From: Psychrobacter immobilis
GTDB lineage: Bacteria; Pseudomonadota; Gammaproteobacteria; Pseudomonadales; Moraxellaceae
Direction of reading: 5' to 3'
Assembly (NCBI RefSeq): GCF_904846225.1
Contig: NZ_CAJGZJ010000014.1
Span: 16,569 to 80,568 of the forward strand
DNA: 64,000 bases
Shown: positions 56,389-64,000 of the stretch, in pieces
Layout: each line of letters begins with the position of its first letter
Numbering within the stretch: the stretch's first letter is position 1
Translations under genes and position numbers: made by a program
The notes under the pieces: generated by a model
Seen by the model: only the letters and a program-made list of their open reading frames with translations
Told to the model about the DNA's origin: nothing
Database searches by the model: none

Positions 56389-58029
56389 ATGCAAAAAACA
56401 CTATTGATTAAATTATCCATTATCGTTGGACTTTGCGTTATTTTTGCCATCGGTCTCACTATGATTGGTTCAGTCATTTATGAGCGACAAAGTTATGCAG
56501 AGTCGGTGGTAAGAGAGATTGCCCAGCAGCATGTTAATCCGCAAGAAGTCATCACACCATTTATTGTCATTCCCACCACGGTGACGCCTGAATGCCAAAT
56601 TGAGGCGTCTGAAGCAACCAATAAATGCGCGCCATCTTACTCAAAAATTGAAACCATCTTTGCAAATCAAACTCAAGCAATGCAAGATCTTGAGGTCAGC
56701 ACTGATATGTACAAACGCGGTATCTATCATGCTACCAGCTACAATGGCGCACTGACATTTGATCAAAATTACACTTTTGATCAAAGCATCAGCCGCTTAA
56801 AAGCGTTTACTGCTAACACAAACAGTCAAATGTTAAGCTTGACCACTGACAATAAAACAAAACCAGAAAAAATCATCGTCCACTGGAATGAAGCAAAATT
56901 AATCATTCCAGTGTCAGATCTGCGCGGTGTTGCGACTCTGCCAACGGTGACTATTGATAAAAAGCCAATAACAGCAACTTATCCGCAATCACCCCTGTTG
57001 AAAGATCTAACCTATGTAGAAGTGGCCATTCCTCAAGATATATTTAACCGTTCAACGCAAAAAATTACTAGCCAGCAGAGTGAGTCTAATACTGTAACCG
57101 CGAATAGTGATAGCGACTCGCCAGCCAGTACAGGTATAAATAATCAATCGCCCGATACTGCCAATGATACTGATAACAATCAAGTCACTAACATCATGAT
57201 TGATCTACCATTAGCAGGTATTAGCAATTTAAACACTGTACCTACGGGGCAAAATTTCAGCCTGACCATGCGTAGTAATTGGTATGCACCAAATTTTATT
57301 GGCAAGGCGCTCCCAAATGCCAAAAAATTTACGGCTAAAGGGTTTGAAGCCAATTGGCAAAATCAATATTTGACGGTCGCCAATAATCAAGATTTATCGC
57401 AGTGTGTCGGCATTGCTAATAACCAATGTACTATCACGAGTGAAGCCACACTCTATACCAGTGACCAATCTATGTATCCTGACGCCGCTATATCAGTAAC
57501 GGAAGGCGTCGTCACAGCAGATGGCAGCACTGTGCCTGACAGCTACCAAAACGTGCGCCTAAACAGCTTTGGCGTTAGTTTCGCTGAGCCTAATGACGTT
57601 TATTTACAGACCGAACGAACGATGAAATATGCTTTATTATTAATCTTAGTTTCCTTTGGCACCTTTTTCTTATTTGAGGTGATTAAAGCTAGCCGCATTC
57701 ACCCTATTCAATACCTATTAGTCGGTTGTGCGCTGTTCGTTTTTTATGTTTTATTACTACCACTTGCTGAACAAATTGTATTTTGGAAAGCTTATGCGAT
57801 TGCCGCCAGTGCTTGTGTTGGTCTCATTGGTTGGTATACTTACTACGTACTAGGCGGCATAAAACGAGCCATGATTTTCACTATCACATTGGCTGGATTG
57901 TATGCAGCATTTTTTGGCATATTAACCACCGAAGATATGAATTTATTGCTTGGTGCTGTCTTCTGCTTTGTCCTACTCGCTTGCGTAATGGTTATGACTC
58001 GTAAAATCGATTGGTATAAAATTGCCTAA
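56389..58029 (+). CDS. creD: CreD family inner-membrane protein
   Basis: This 546-residue protein has an N-terminal membrane helix (about residues 8-30), a large periplasmic domain, and a C-terminal block of about five to six helices (from about residue 408: YALLLILVSFGTFFLFEVIK). This is the CreD layout, a cell-envelope integrity protein controlled in other bacteria by the CreBC two-component system. The periplasmic domain holds a Ser/Thr/Asn-rich insert (about residues 225-270). GAGGAACTCCC precedes the start. No creB or creC is adjacent. Confidence 0.9.
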   Translation: MQKTLLIKLSIIVGLCVIFAIGLTMIGSVIYERQSYAESVVREIAQQHVNPQEVITPFIVIPTTVTPECQIEASEATNKCAPSYSKIETIFANQTQAMQDLEVSTDMYKRGIYHATSYNGALTFDQNYTFDQSISRLKAFTANTNSQMLSLTTDNKTKPEKIIVHWNEAKLIIPVSDLRGVATLPTVTIDKKPITATYPQSPLLKDLTYVEVAIPQDIFNRSTQKITSQQSESNTVTANSDSDSPASTGINNQSPDTANDTDNNQVTNIMIDLPLAGISNLNTVPTGQNFSLTMRSNWYAPNFIGKALPNAKKFTAKGFEANWQNQYLTVANNQDLSQCVGIANNQCTITSEATLYTSDQSMYPDAAISVTEGVVTADGSTVPDSYQNVRLNSFGVSFAEPNDVYLQTERTMKYALLLILVSFGTFFLFEVIKASRIHPIQYLLVGCALFVFYVLLLPLAEQIVFWKAYAIAASACVGLIGWYTYYVLGGIKRAMIFTITLAGLYAAFFGILTTEDMNLLLGAVFCFVLLACVMVMTRKIDWYKIA

Positions 58030-58057
58030 ATTAATTAAGATAGATTAAAACGATGAA

Positions 58058-58124
58058 ACATTGGGCAGTTTTAAATTGGTGTCATTCAACATTTTTAGCA
58101 AACCAACACAAAACCGCCCAATGT
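58058..58124. repeat. Imperfect inverted repeat downstream of creD
   Basis: The arms 58058-58081 (ACATTGGGCAGTTTT...) and 58101-58124 (...AAAACCGCCCAATGT) pair at about 19 of 24 positions by hand count, with the outermost nine bases perfect, around a 19-base loop. It may terminate creD or form part of the neighbouring repeat unit. Confidence 0.6.
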
Positions 58125-58135
58125 ATTTCTTATTC

Positions 58136-58233
58136 CATAGTCGATACTGAGTAAAATGGATACACGGCACTATACTTCGTGACTGGGACAAATTTTTCTT
58201 GCTGTGCCATTAATGCCAGAGGCGACAAAAAAT
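58136..58233 (-). repeat. Dispersed intergenic repeat, copy B
   Basis: Read on the minus strand this matches the repeat at 5561-5660 block by block. It lies between the creD hairpin and the end of the DUF421 gene. Confidence 0.7.
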
Positions 58234-58318
58234 TTATTTCAGCCTTGTGGTATCTTTTTTATCTGCGTAGTGTCTTTTTTATGTTGACTTGGCTATATGA
58301 CACGCCCTAACTATCGGA

Positions 58319-59002
58319 TCATCTAACAATTTGGCTATTTAAAGCCTTGGCCCAGTCCTTACAATCATTCTCACAGCGCTCGCACAGCTGATTAGGATCA
58401 GAGATATAATCGACGTAGCCGCAATGCATACAAGCGTAATAAACCTCTGATTCTATCTGTTTGATTGCTTGGTATTGCTTAGGAAAAATTGGCATGCCAT
58501 AGCCTGTCTCTTCAGGTGAATACAATAATATACTGAAATTGCCGTCTGTCTCTAGTAAGCCCGTCCGCACCTGCCCCAAATGCTCGACGCCTTGCTGGCG
58601 CATTTCAGCAAAAAATTCATCATGTGACATCTGACCCTTTTTAATCTTGTCAAGTACAAGCTTGCCGTCCTCTACAATATAAAGCGACTTCCCTTCCAAA
58701 AGGTTTTCAAAAGGCTGAAACTTCATCATCGCCCAAGTACACAATCGATAAAGCAAAATAACAGTACTCATAATCAGTACTGCCTGAATAATCGGCAAGT
58801 CTTCAGTGAACATAGGGTCGCCTGCAATAGAACCCAATGATAAAATGATGGTCAGCTCAAAGACAGACAGTTGACGGACACCGCGCTTGCCTGTGAATCG
58901 TAAAAACGAAATAATCAGTATAAACATCACTGTGACACGTATTAGAATTTCAACGGCAAACATCCACGTTGTGTCATGAATAAAAATACTTGCCCAATCC
59001 AT
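58319..59002 (-). CDS. DUF421 family membrane protein (YetF-like)
   Basis: This 227-residue protein has three N-terminal membrane helices, including the family's FTGKRGVRQLSVFELTIILS, and a soluble C-terminal domain with KSLYIVEDGKL and the DUF421 stretch HDEFFAEMRQQGVEHLGQV. A C-terminal zinc-like cysteine set (MHCGYVDYISDPNQLCERCEN) extends beyond usual DUF421 proteins. YetF-type proteins in Bacillus are linked to spore and membrane functions, but no role is known here. Confidence 0.88.
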   Translation of the reverse strand: MDWASIFIHDTTWMFAVEILIRVTVMFILIISFLRFTGKRGVRQLSVFELTIILSLGSIAGDPMFTEDLPIIQAVLIMSTVILLYRLCTWAMMKFQPFENLLEGKSLYIVEDGKLVLDKIKKGQMSHDEFFAEMRQQGVEHLGQVRTGLLETDGNFSILLYSPEETGYGMPIFPKQYQAIKQIESEVYYACMHCGYVDYISDPNQLCERCENDCKDWAKALNSQIVR

Positions 59003-59305
59003 ATGATTGTTTCCTATTTATCGTTTTTATCCGATTTGTTGAGTTTGATATTAGTAAGGTTTTGAACCTTTAGCTTTCACACAGACAGCGCTTATCATCA
59101 ATCTAATAATCGTCTATTCAATTTAAAAAAAGACTTTTGCAGTAAAGACGACAATACATAATTGGTTGTGAGACAATCAGTAACGCAATGTTTAACGTGA
59201 CAATTATCAGTATAATCAATAAAAATATTCCATACTATTCGTCTGTCCAAAAACGTTTATCTAAGAATCCATGCTTGTCTATTTTATTCGAAAACCAAAT
59301 TATCA
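59003..59305. other. Divergent region between DUF421 and EamA-type genes
   Basis: These 303 bp are A/T-rich and presumably hold promoters for both genes. A short open frame (59188-59385) overlapping the EamA gene has no support. Nothing further was seen. Confidence 0.45.
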
Positions 59306-60229
59306 ATGGTAGGAATTATTTTGAAAGCCACGATTTATACAATGATTGCATTAATCGCATTTGCAGCGAACTCTTTGTTTTGTAGGATGGCGTTAGCGGA
59401 AGGGTATATAGATGCATGGAGCTTCACCATTATTCGCCTGCTGAGCGCCGCTGGCTGTTTGGGTATTATCATGGTGATCCATACTTATCAATTGCGACGC
59501 CAAAGGTTAAAGCTTGGCAGCATCGCTATTGACGCGCTATTGAATGACAAAGGCAGTTGGTTGAGCAGCATCAGCCTAGTGGTCTATGCGTTATGCTTTT
59601 CGATTGCCTACGTGGAATTGAATACTGGCACTGGCGCGCTGATTTTATTTTCAGCGGTTCAGCTCACTATGATTGGTTGGGGCGTCTATAAAAAAGAGCA
59701 ATTAAGACCATTACAATGGATGGCATTTATCATAGCAGTAGCAGGATTCATTTATTTAATGCTACCGTCAGCAGCCGTCCCTTCCCTACTGGCCGCGACA
59801 CTCATGGCCATCAGCGGTATTGCTTGGGGAGTGTATAGTATACGTGGCAAGTCATGTGTGTCACCGCTGCGAGCCACTGGTTTTAACTTTATCAGAAGTC
59901 TGATAGTAGTTCCGATACTGTTGCTGATAAGTATGAACTATCTAGATGTCAGTTTAGATAACATCACGGTCAAGGGAGTGTTATTGGCATGCGCGTCAGG
60001 GGTGATCGCCTCTGGCATTGGCTACAGTATATGGTATACAGCCATGCCATTATTAAAAAATACACAAGCAGCGGTAGTGCAATTGTGCGTACCTGTACTT
60101 GCTGCCATATTAGGCGTGGTTTTTTTGTCTGAACAATTAACTATGCAGTTCGTAGTGGCGAGTGCGGTCATCTTAGGAGCCGTTCTAATATTTATTTTGA
60201 GTAAAGAAGCGCCAAAGAAATTCACCTAA
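59306..60229 (+). CDS. EamA-type DMT superfamily transporter
   Basis: This 307-residue drug/metabolite transporter has about ten membrane helices in two EamA-like halves. The first begins LIAFAANSLFCRMALAEGYI and the second ATLMAISGIAWGVYSIRGK. Such proteins export amino acids or metabolites, but the substrate cannot be told. A TTG start at 59321 with AGGAA five bases upstream is an alternative to the ATG at 59306. It converges on a LysR gene. Confidence 0.88.
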   Translation: MVGIILKATIYTMIALIAFAANSLFCRMALAEGYIDAWSFTIIRLLSAAGCLGIIMVIHTYQLRRQRLKLGSIAIDALLNDKGSWLSSISLVVYALCFSIAYVELNTGTGALILFSAVQLTMIGWGVYKKEQLRPLQWMAFIIAVAGFIYLMLPSAAVPSLLAATLMAISGIAWGVYSIRGKSCVSPLRATGFNFIRSLIVVPILLLISMNYLDVSLDNITVKGVLLACASGVIASGIGYSIWYTAMPLLKNTQAAVVQLCVPVLAAILGVVFLSEQLTMQFVVASAVILGAVLIFILSKEAPKKFT

Positions 60230-60327
60230 CATGTAATAATTCATCGTCAAAGTTAGATGTTCAAAATGTAGCCAGATTACTTTAATTTGGCAAGATACGA
60301 CTGTTTATTTCTTTAGATTATAAATCT

Positions 60328-61263
60328 CTAATAAAGCTGCCAATAAAGCGGCTCTCCGTAAACCTCAGCAAAGTAATCAATCAACGTTCTAACATTTAAA
60401 GAGACATGACGTGTATTCGGATAAATCGCGGCTATATGCTGAGTCGTTGTTTTCACAGCTGCACTATACTCAGGCAGCAACTCTACTAACTTACCACTCT
60501 TCAAATACTCACCGATTAACCAATCGGGAAACAGCACAATACCCATACCTTTTAGTGCTGCTACCAATAAGGATTCTGCATTATTGGATACTAACAGCGC
60601 TGGTGCTAAGTAAGAGTGCCAATCTTCCTCTTTTTTCTTAAAAAGCCAACGATTTGGTCCTGATGAGCCTTTATAGACCAAACATTTATGATGCATCAAA
60701 TCCGACGGTGTTTGCAGCTCAATATTGTTATTAATGTACTCTGGAGCGGCAGCAAGATAGTAGGTTTGCTCGCCAAAAATACGTGCATGGAAAGCTGAAT
60801 CGTCTAAAGTCCCAATCCTAAAAATAACGTCTGTTGCATAATGATGAGGATCAATAAAATCATCGGTCAGGGTCAAGTCTATCTGCAATTTAGGATATTG
60901 AGCACTCAGCGCTGGCAACCAAGGTGCGATGTGTCGTTGTCCAAAAAATACGGGCGCGTTGATTCTCAGTAAACCACCTGGTTCTAAATTCCTATCTTGA
61001 AGTACTTTTTGTGCCGCGTTCATGCTCTCAGTCATAGAATTAGCATAGCTCATGAATACGCGGCCTGCTTCAGTAGGAATGACGGCGCGTGTATTGCGAT
61101 AAAAAAGCTGCTGTCCTAACGAGTCTTCTAGCTGCTTTATGATACGAGACACTTTTGAAGCGGAAACCCCTTCTTTTCGCGCCACCACTGAAAAGCTCTG
61201 AGCATTAAAAACACTGATAAAAAATAGTAAGGTTTTTATGCTGATGTTATCTGCGTTATTCAT
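60328..61263 (-). CDS. LysR-family transcriptional regulator, divergent from a DMT pair
   Basis: This 311-residue LysR-type protein has the helix-turn-helix NAQSFSVVARKEGVSASKVS and LEDSLGQQLFYRNTRAVIPT, and an effector domain with GLLRINAPVFFGQRHIAPWL. It is transcribed divergently from two small DMT-family genes across about 98 bp, the usual layout of a LysR regulator and its target, so control of these transporters is likely. The inducer is unknown. Confidence 0.92.
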   Translation of the reverse strand: MNNADNISIKTLLFFISVFNAQSFSVVARKEGVSASKVSRIIKQLEDSLGQQLFYRNTRAVIPTEAGRVFMSYANSMTESMNAAQKVLQDRNLEPGGLLRINAPVFFGQRHIAPWLPALSAQYPKLQIDLTLTDDFIDPHHYATDVIFRIGTLDDSAFHARIFGEQTYYLAAAPEYINNNIELQTPSDLMHHKCLVYKGSSGPNRWLFKKKEEDWHSYLAPALLVSNNAESLLVAALKGMGIVLFPDWLIGEYLKSGKLVELLPEYSAAVKTTTQHIAAIYPNTRHVSLNVRTLIDYFAEVYGEPLYWQLY

Positions 61264-61361
61264 TTGTGCAACTTATGCAAAGGTCATTTCTATATTATAA
61301 CGGTTTTTTGTAGGTATCACTTGCTATAAGCTACAGCACATTGCCTATTAAGGATTTTTTC

Positions 61362-61796
61362 ATGCAATTTTTATTGATACTTGTTGTTGTTTTAGGTGGT
61401 ATGGGGCTATCGGTTGAGGCGGGATTACTTGGCCCTCTAGGCAGTCAAGTGGGCGAGCTGTGGGCAACGCTGAGTATTTTTGGTGTTGGTGCCGCATTAA
61501 CGTTCTTTTTGATGTTGTTTTTTAGCCCACGAGAAAGCCCTTCGTTTTTCTCACAGCCGCCCTTACTGCTAATTAGCGGTATTTTAGGACCTGTTTATGT
61601 GGTGGTATTAACCGTGGTGACGCCTGTTATTGGCATCGCGCTGACCATGATTGGTATATTGGCTGGTCAAGTATTTCAGAGTTTAATCATAGATCATTAT
61701 GGTTTGTTCGAAACCATGGAGCGAAAAATAGATATTAAGCGAATTATTGCTTTATTTTTCATTATTGCCGCCCTTATTTTTATGGCAAAAGGATAA
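61362..61796 (+). CDS. Small DMT-family membrane protein (DUF606/YdcZ), first of a pair
   Basis: This 144-residue protein has about five membrane helices and the DUF606 (YdcZ-like) pattern: an N-terminal helix ending SVEAGLLGPLG and a second half with GILAGQVFQSLIIDHYGLF. The ATG at 61362 has AAGGA seven bases upstream. Its partner gene starts five bases after its stop. DUF606 proteins occur as tandem pairs that may form heterodimeric transporters. Confidence 0.88.
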   Translation: MQFLLILVVVLGGMGLSVEAGLLGPLGSQVGELWATLSIFGVGAALTFFLMLFFSPRESPSFFSQPPLLLISGILGPVYVVVLTVVTPVIGIALTMIGILAGQVFQSLIIDHYGLFETMERKIDIKRIIALFFIIAALIFMAKG

Positions 61797-61801
61797 TCAA
61801 G

Positions 61802-62263
61802 ATGATGCTTATTTTAATGATTGTATTGGCCATAATTGGCGGCGCGGCTTTAAGTATTCAAGCCGCATTAAATGGTCGCCTTGGCGGCAATGTTGGCGTA
61901 TTCAAAAGCGCCTTTTTGACCTTCTCTGTGGGTGCGGTAGTAACTGCCTTGCTCATTTTCTTTTTCGAGCCAAATCATACGGTCACCTTAATGGATATGC
62001 CTAAATGGCAACTACTTGGCGCTTTATGCGGTGTTCCTTATATTGTCATTATGGTCGTTGCGGTTCAACGTATTGGTACTGCTGTGGCAACGGTGGCGGT
62101 TATCTTTGGTCAGCTGAGTATGAGCGTATTGATCGATAATTTTGGTTGGTTAGGAAATGAGGCGATTAGTCTTTCAGTCAGTAGAATCGCTGCGTTAATT
62201 TGCTTGGCAATTGCGCTTTATTTTATTTATGCCAGTAGTAAGTCTGAACCTAAAGCCGCTTAA
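61802..62263 (+). CDS. Small DMT-family membrane protein (DUF606/YdcZ), second of a pair
   Basis: This 153-residue paralogue of the preceding gene has five membrane helices, IQAALNGRLGGNVGVF in helix 1 and VAVIFGQLSMSVLIDNFGWL in the second half, the typical DUF606 pair motif. It follows the first gene by five bases, so the two are translationally coupled. The function as a transporter of unknown substrate is inferred from the family. Confidence 0.88.
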   Translation: MMLILMIVLAIIGGAALSIQAALNGRLGGNVGVFKSAFLTFSVGAVVTALLIFFFEPNHTVTLMDMPKWQLLGALCGVPYIVIMVVAVQRIGTAVATVAVIFGQLSMSVLIDNFGWLGNEAISLSVSRIAALICLAIALYFIYASSKSEPKAA

Positions 62264-62302
62264 TTGTTTCTAATAAGCACTTGCTGTGTGTTTATTAGTC
62301 GA

Positions 62303-62340
62303 AATACTATGACGAACTCATCGTGGTTCATCATAGTATT
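62303..62340. terminator. Hairpin between the DMT pair and the LprI-like gene
   Basis: AATACTATGACGAAC (62303-62317) pairs with GTTCATCATAGTATT (62326-62340) except for one position, around an eight-base loop. It lies between convergent genes. There is no clear U tract, so termination is only probable. Confidence 0.5.
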
Positions 62341-62345
62341 AGCGA

Positions 62346-62747
62346 TTACTTACTTTTAATATTCTTAATTTCTTCATCAAGCTGCACACGTCTTTGCTGC
62401 GTATACGTCGTCAAGCAACCATTCAATGCCATTGAATAGCCACTACCTCCACTGAAGCCGCGAGCAGAAAACTTACAAGCTTTGTCTCTAAAATCAATCC
62501 ATGCCAGCTGCACACCTTTTAGCTGCTTTTTTTCACTACTATTCAATAAACTCCTCAAATCACTGTATGAGCGATTTAGCTTATTGTCTTCAGCAGATAA
62601 TCCGTTTGCTGTGCATTTATTTATGTCCGCTTGAGTGTAGGCGTTATCGCAGGTGTTTGCTGCTGATGCTTGCGCGGTAGCAAACAGACCGACGGATAAT
62701 ATGGCCAAACCAGACGCTGTCTTTAAATTTTCTTTTGTAAATAACAT
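62346..62747 (-). CDS. LprI-like (DUF1311) exported protein
   Basis: This 133-residue protein has a signal peptide ending near AQASAAN and the DUF1311/LprI pattern: CDNAYTQADINKCTANGLSAEDNKLNRSYSDL, WIDFRDKACKF and NGCLTTYTQQR with four cysteines for two disulfides. Relatives such as mycobacterial LprI inhibit lysozyme, but many DUF1311 proteins have no tested activity. It is monocistronic. Confidence 0.88.
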   Translation of the reverse strand: MLFTKENLKTASGLAILSVGLFATAQASAANTCDNAYTQADINKCTANGLSAEDNKLNRSYSDLRSLLNSSEKKQLKGVQLAWIDFRDKACKFSARGFSGGSGYSMALNGCLTTYTQQRRVQLDEEIKNIKSK

Positions 62748-63115
62748 ATGACATCCTATAATTAAAATATTGAAAGAATTTTAGCATAGAGATTGGCGTG
62801 CTTTTATTGAATCCTGTTAAGAAAAGTCACCTGTCTGTCTTGCTGTGAAATGGTTGATAAAAGATTATTTATAGTAAGCTAGCATCTGCCATTAACCTTT
62901 GTATCTCAAAGTCTTTCGACAAGCTACCTATCATTGTATAAAAACTAACATAAGTTACCGTTGTTACTTATCGAGACTGATTCAGCAAGTATCGATAGAG
63001 GAAAACTCGTATTTCATATCATCTATTTACATTAATATACTGAACAAAAGCGTTTACTGGCTTAGTATCAAGTATCGATGTTTTTCAATAACTTAATACT
63101 AAAAGGGCCAAAATC
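62748..63115. other. Gap between the LprI-like gene and the repeat-protein gene
   Basis: This 368-bp region between divergent genes is A/T-rich and must contain both promoters. A short frame at 62899-63096 has no support. Nothing else was recognised. Confidence 0.45.
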
Positions 63116-63883
63116 ATGTCAAATAATTCCTCTAATAATAACGTAGAGAATGATTCAGTAGAAGCTCCTAAAAATAGTGCCGTCACTTCTGTAGAAGTGT
63201 TAAAAGGGGACGATGTCATTTCCGATGACGCTCATTCGAATAAAGACGATAAGTCTAATAAAGATGACAAGTCTAATAAAGACGATAAGTCTAATAAAGA
63301 CGATAAGTCTAATAAAGACGATAAGTCTGATAAAGACGATAAGTCTGATAAAGACGATAAGTCCGATAAAGACGATAAGTCCGATAAAGACGATAAGTCC
63401 GATAAAGACGATAAGTCCGATAAAGATGATAAAGATGATAAGTCTGATAAAGACGATAAGAGCGTTACGATAGCCAATATTTATCAGTGGGCTACCAAGC
63501 TTAAAGATGACTTTATGTCTGATAAGAGCGATAAATCAGACGAAGAAAAGTCAGACGATAAGAAGTCTGATGATGATAAATCAAATAGCGACAAGTCTGA
63601 TAAAAACGATAAATACAGTGCAACAGTAGCCAATATCTATCAGTGGGCTTCTAAGCTCAAAGATGACCTTAAGTCTGAAGCTTCTGGTATGACATATGGT
63701 GTTTCTGAAAAAGCGGTTTCTATGCTGTTAAACAAACTGGTAGAAGGCGTAGACGCTGAGCTGGAAGCTTTTGATAAGAAAGAAGAAGATAAGAAAGAAT
63801 CTGCAGATAGTAAGGAAGAGCGCAAAAAAATCGTTGAGAAAAAAGAGAAATATCAAGGCATGATCGATCAGCTAGAAAGCTAA
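63116..63883 (+). CDS. Highly repetitive Asp/Lys/Ser-rich protein of unknown function
   Basis: This 255-residue hydrophilic protein has no signal peptide or membrane helix. Residues about 41-117 are a low-complexity run of the unit KDDKS[N/D] repeated about a dozen times. After that the segment ANIYQWA[T/S]KLKDD occurs twice (about 120-133 and 174-187), separated by another charged Asp/Lys/Ser run. The C-terminal part (from about 200) is a predicted helix with KEEDKKESADSKEERKK. The protein has no cysteine and almost no aromatic residue outside the repeated segments. No family was recognised; a disordered stress-related protein is possible but unproven. The ATG has a weak upstream site, AAAAGGGCC. 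Confidence 0.75.
   Translation: MSNNSSNNNVENDSVEAPKNSAVTSVEVLKGDDVISDDAHSNKDDKSNKDDKSNKDDKSNKDDKSNKDDKSDKDDKSDKDDKSDKDDKSDKDDKSDKDDKSDKDDKDDKSDKDDKSVTIANIYQWATKLKDDFMSDKSDKSDEEKSDDKKSDDDKSNSDKSDKNDKYSATVANIYQWASKLKDDLKSEASGMTYGVSEKAVSMLLNKLVEGVDAELEAFDKKEEDKKESADSKEERKKIVEKKEKYQGMIDQLES
63237..63464 (+). repeat. 18-bp tandem repeat in the Asp/Lys/Ser-rich protein gene
   Basis: About a dozen copies of an 18-bp unit (GATAAGTCTAATAAAGAC, drifting to GATAAGTCCGATAAAGAC) run head to tail, with one irregular six-base step (GATGATAAAGATGAT) near 63430. First copies carry AAT (Asn) and later ones GAT (Asp), so the array grew in blocks. Confidence 0.92.
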
Positions 63884-63922
63884 TTAGCCTAATAATATTA
63901 TAGGCTTATAGATCCAGTATTA

Positions 63923-64000
63923 GGAGACATTCCCAAAAAGTGTGTAACTGCTTATAATCCACTAACCGGAGAATAAGCAATGACTACTCAATCTGACATT
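63923..64000 (+). mobile_element. Probable left end of an IS256-like insertion sequence
   Basis: From about 63923 the sequence GGAGACATTCCCAAAAAGTG with GTGTAA after it resembles the terminal repeat of IS256-family elements, and a transposase-like frame begins 57 bp further in. The right end lies outside the window, so the family call is tentative. Confidence 0.4.
63980..64000 (+). CDS. Start of a probable transposase gene (3' end outside window)
   Basis: The ATG at 63980 follows CCGGAGAATAAGCA, a good ribosome binding site (GGAG, nine bases upstream). Only seven codons (MTTQSDI) are visible before the window ends. The position just inside a putative terminal repeat and the N-terminal sequence fit an IS256-type transposase. 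Confidence 0.4.

Noticed and set aside
62899..63096. A 65-codon frame between the LprI-like and repeat-protein genes
   Set aside because: No ribosome binding site, A/T-driven composition and no recognisable features.
63213..63477. Repeat-rich frames on both strands in the Asp/Lys/Ser-rich gene
   Set aside because: They are shadows of the 18-bp array; only the 63116-63883 frame continues into non-repetitive sequence with a proper start and stop.
1..64000. tRNA, rRNA, phage or defence genes
   Set aside because: None was recognised on either strand; the accessory content is limited to repeats and the probable insertion sequence end.

Overview
The window looks like a chromosomal segment of a gammaproteobacterium of the Moraxellaceae, most probably Psychrobacter. 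This is inferred from gene content and protein character: a large 1615-residue NAD-glutamate dehydrogenase, a CysI plus DUF934 sulfite reductase pair, a YghU-type GST, a DUF1176 protein, a YacG/aminotransferase/DnaX/LysS/RF1 housekeeping cluster, and moderate-to-low GC with many A/T-rich intergenic regions. No rRNA, tRNA, CRISPR array or prophage was recognised. The species call could not be tested by a database search.

Layout. 1-1.3 kb: the end of an Anbu (bacterial proteasome homologue) operon with its transglutaminase. 1.3-9.1 kb: a short UvrA paralogue, a DUF819 membrane protein, a DEAD-box RNA helicase with a long leader, and a DUF1176 protein, all on the minus strand. 9.5-14.6 kb: a YghU-type disulfide oxidoreductase, an MFS exporter, two complementary bacterioferritin subunits, bacterioferritin-associated ferredoxin with a candidate Fur-regulated promoter, and an ArsR-family regulator.

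14.7-28.7 kb is a near-complete sulfate assimilation region. It holds the ABC importer (cysA, cysW, cysT and two substrate-binding lipoproteins), ATP sulfurylase (sat), a siroheme sulfite reductase (cysI) with DUF934, a CysH-type reductase, and siroheme synthase (cysG), which supplies the cofactor of the sulfite reductase. No APS kinase gene is visible, and the CysH has none of the iron-sulfur cysteines of APS reductases. An acyltransferase and a small membrane protein are interspersed.

29-44.4 kb: an SH3-domain exported protein, sbcD-sbcC, NAD-glutamate dehydrogenase, purD, an ABC1/UbiB-family kinase and a TrmB-like methyltransferase. 44.5-54 kb: yacG, an acetylornithine-type aminotransferase, a LysR regulator, dnaX with a hexapeptide repeat, lysS, a small lipoprotein, prfA and a KAS III-type synthase. 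54.3-64 kb: pnuC with an overlapping NadR-type kinase (NAD salvage), a YqhA protein, CreD, a DUF421 protein, an EamA-type transporter, a LysR gene divergent from a pair of small DMT proteins, an LprI-like protein and a highly repetitive Asp/Lys/Ser protein. The right edge is the probable left end of an IS256-like insertion sequence.

The most notable unexplained features are: a dispersed intergenic repeat present once in each orientation (about 5.6 and 58.2 kb); the two bacterioferritins that split the haem-ligand and ferroxidase residues between them; two independent 18-bp coding repeat tracts (dnaX and the gene at 63.1 kb); and the single-cysteine CysH.
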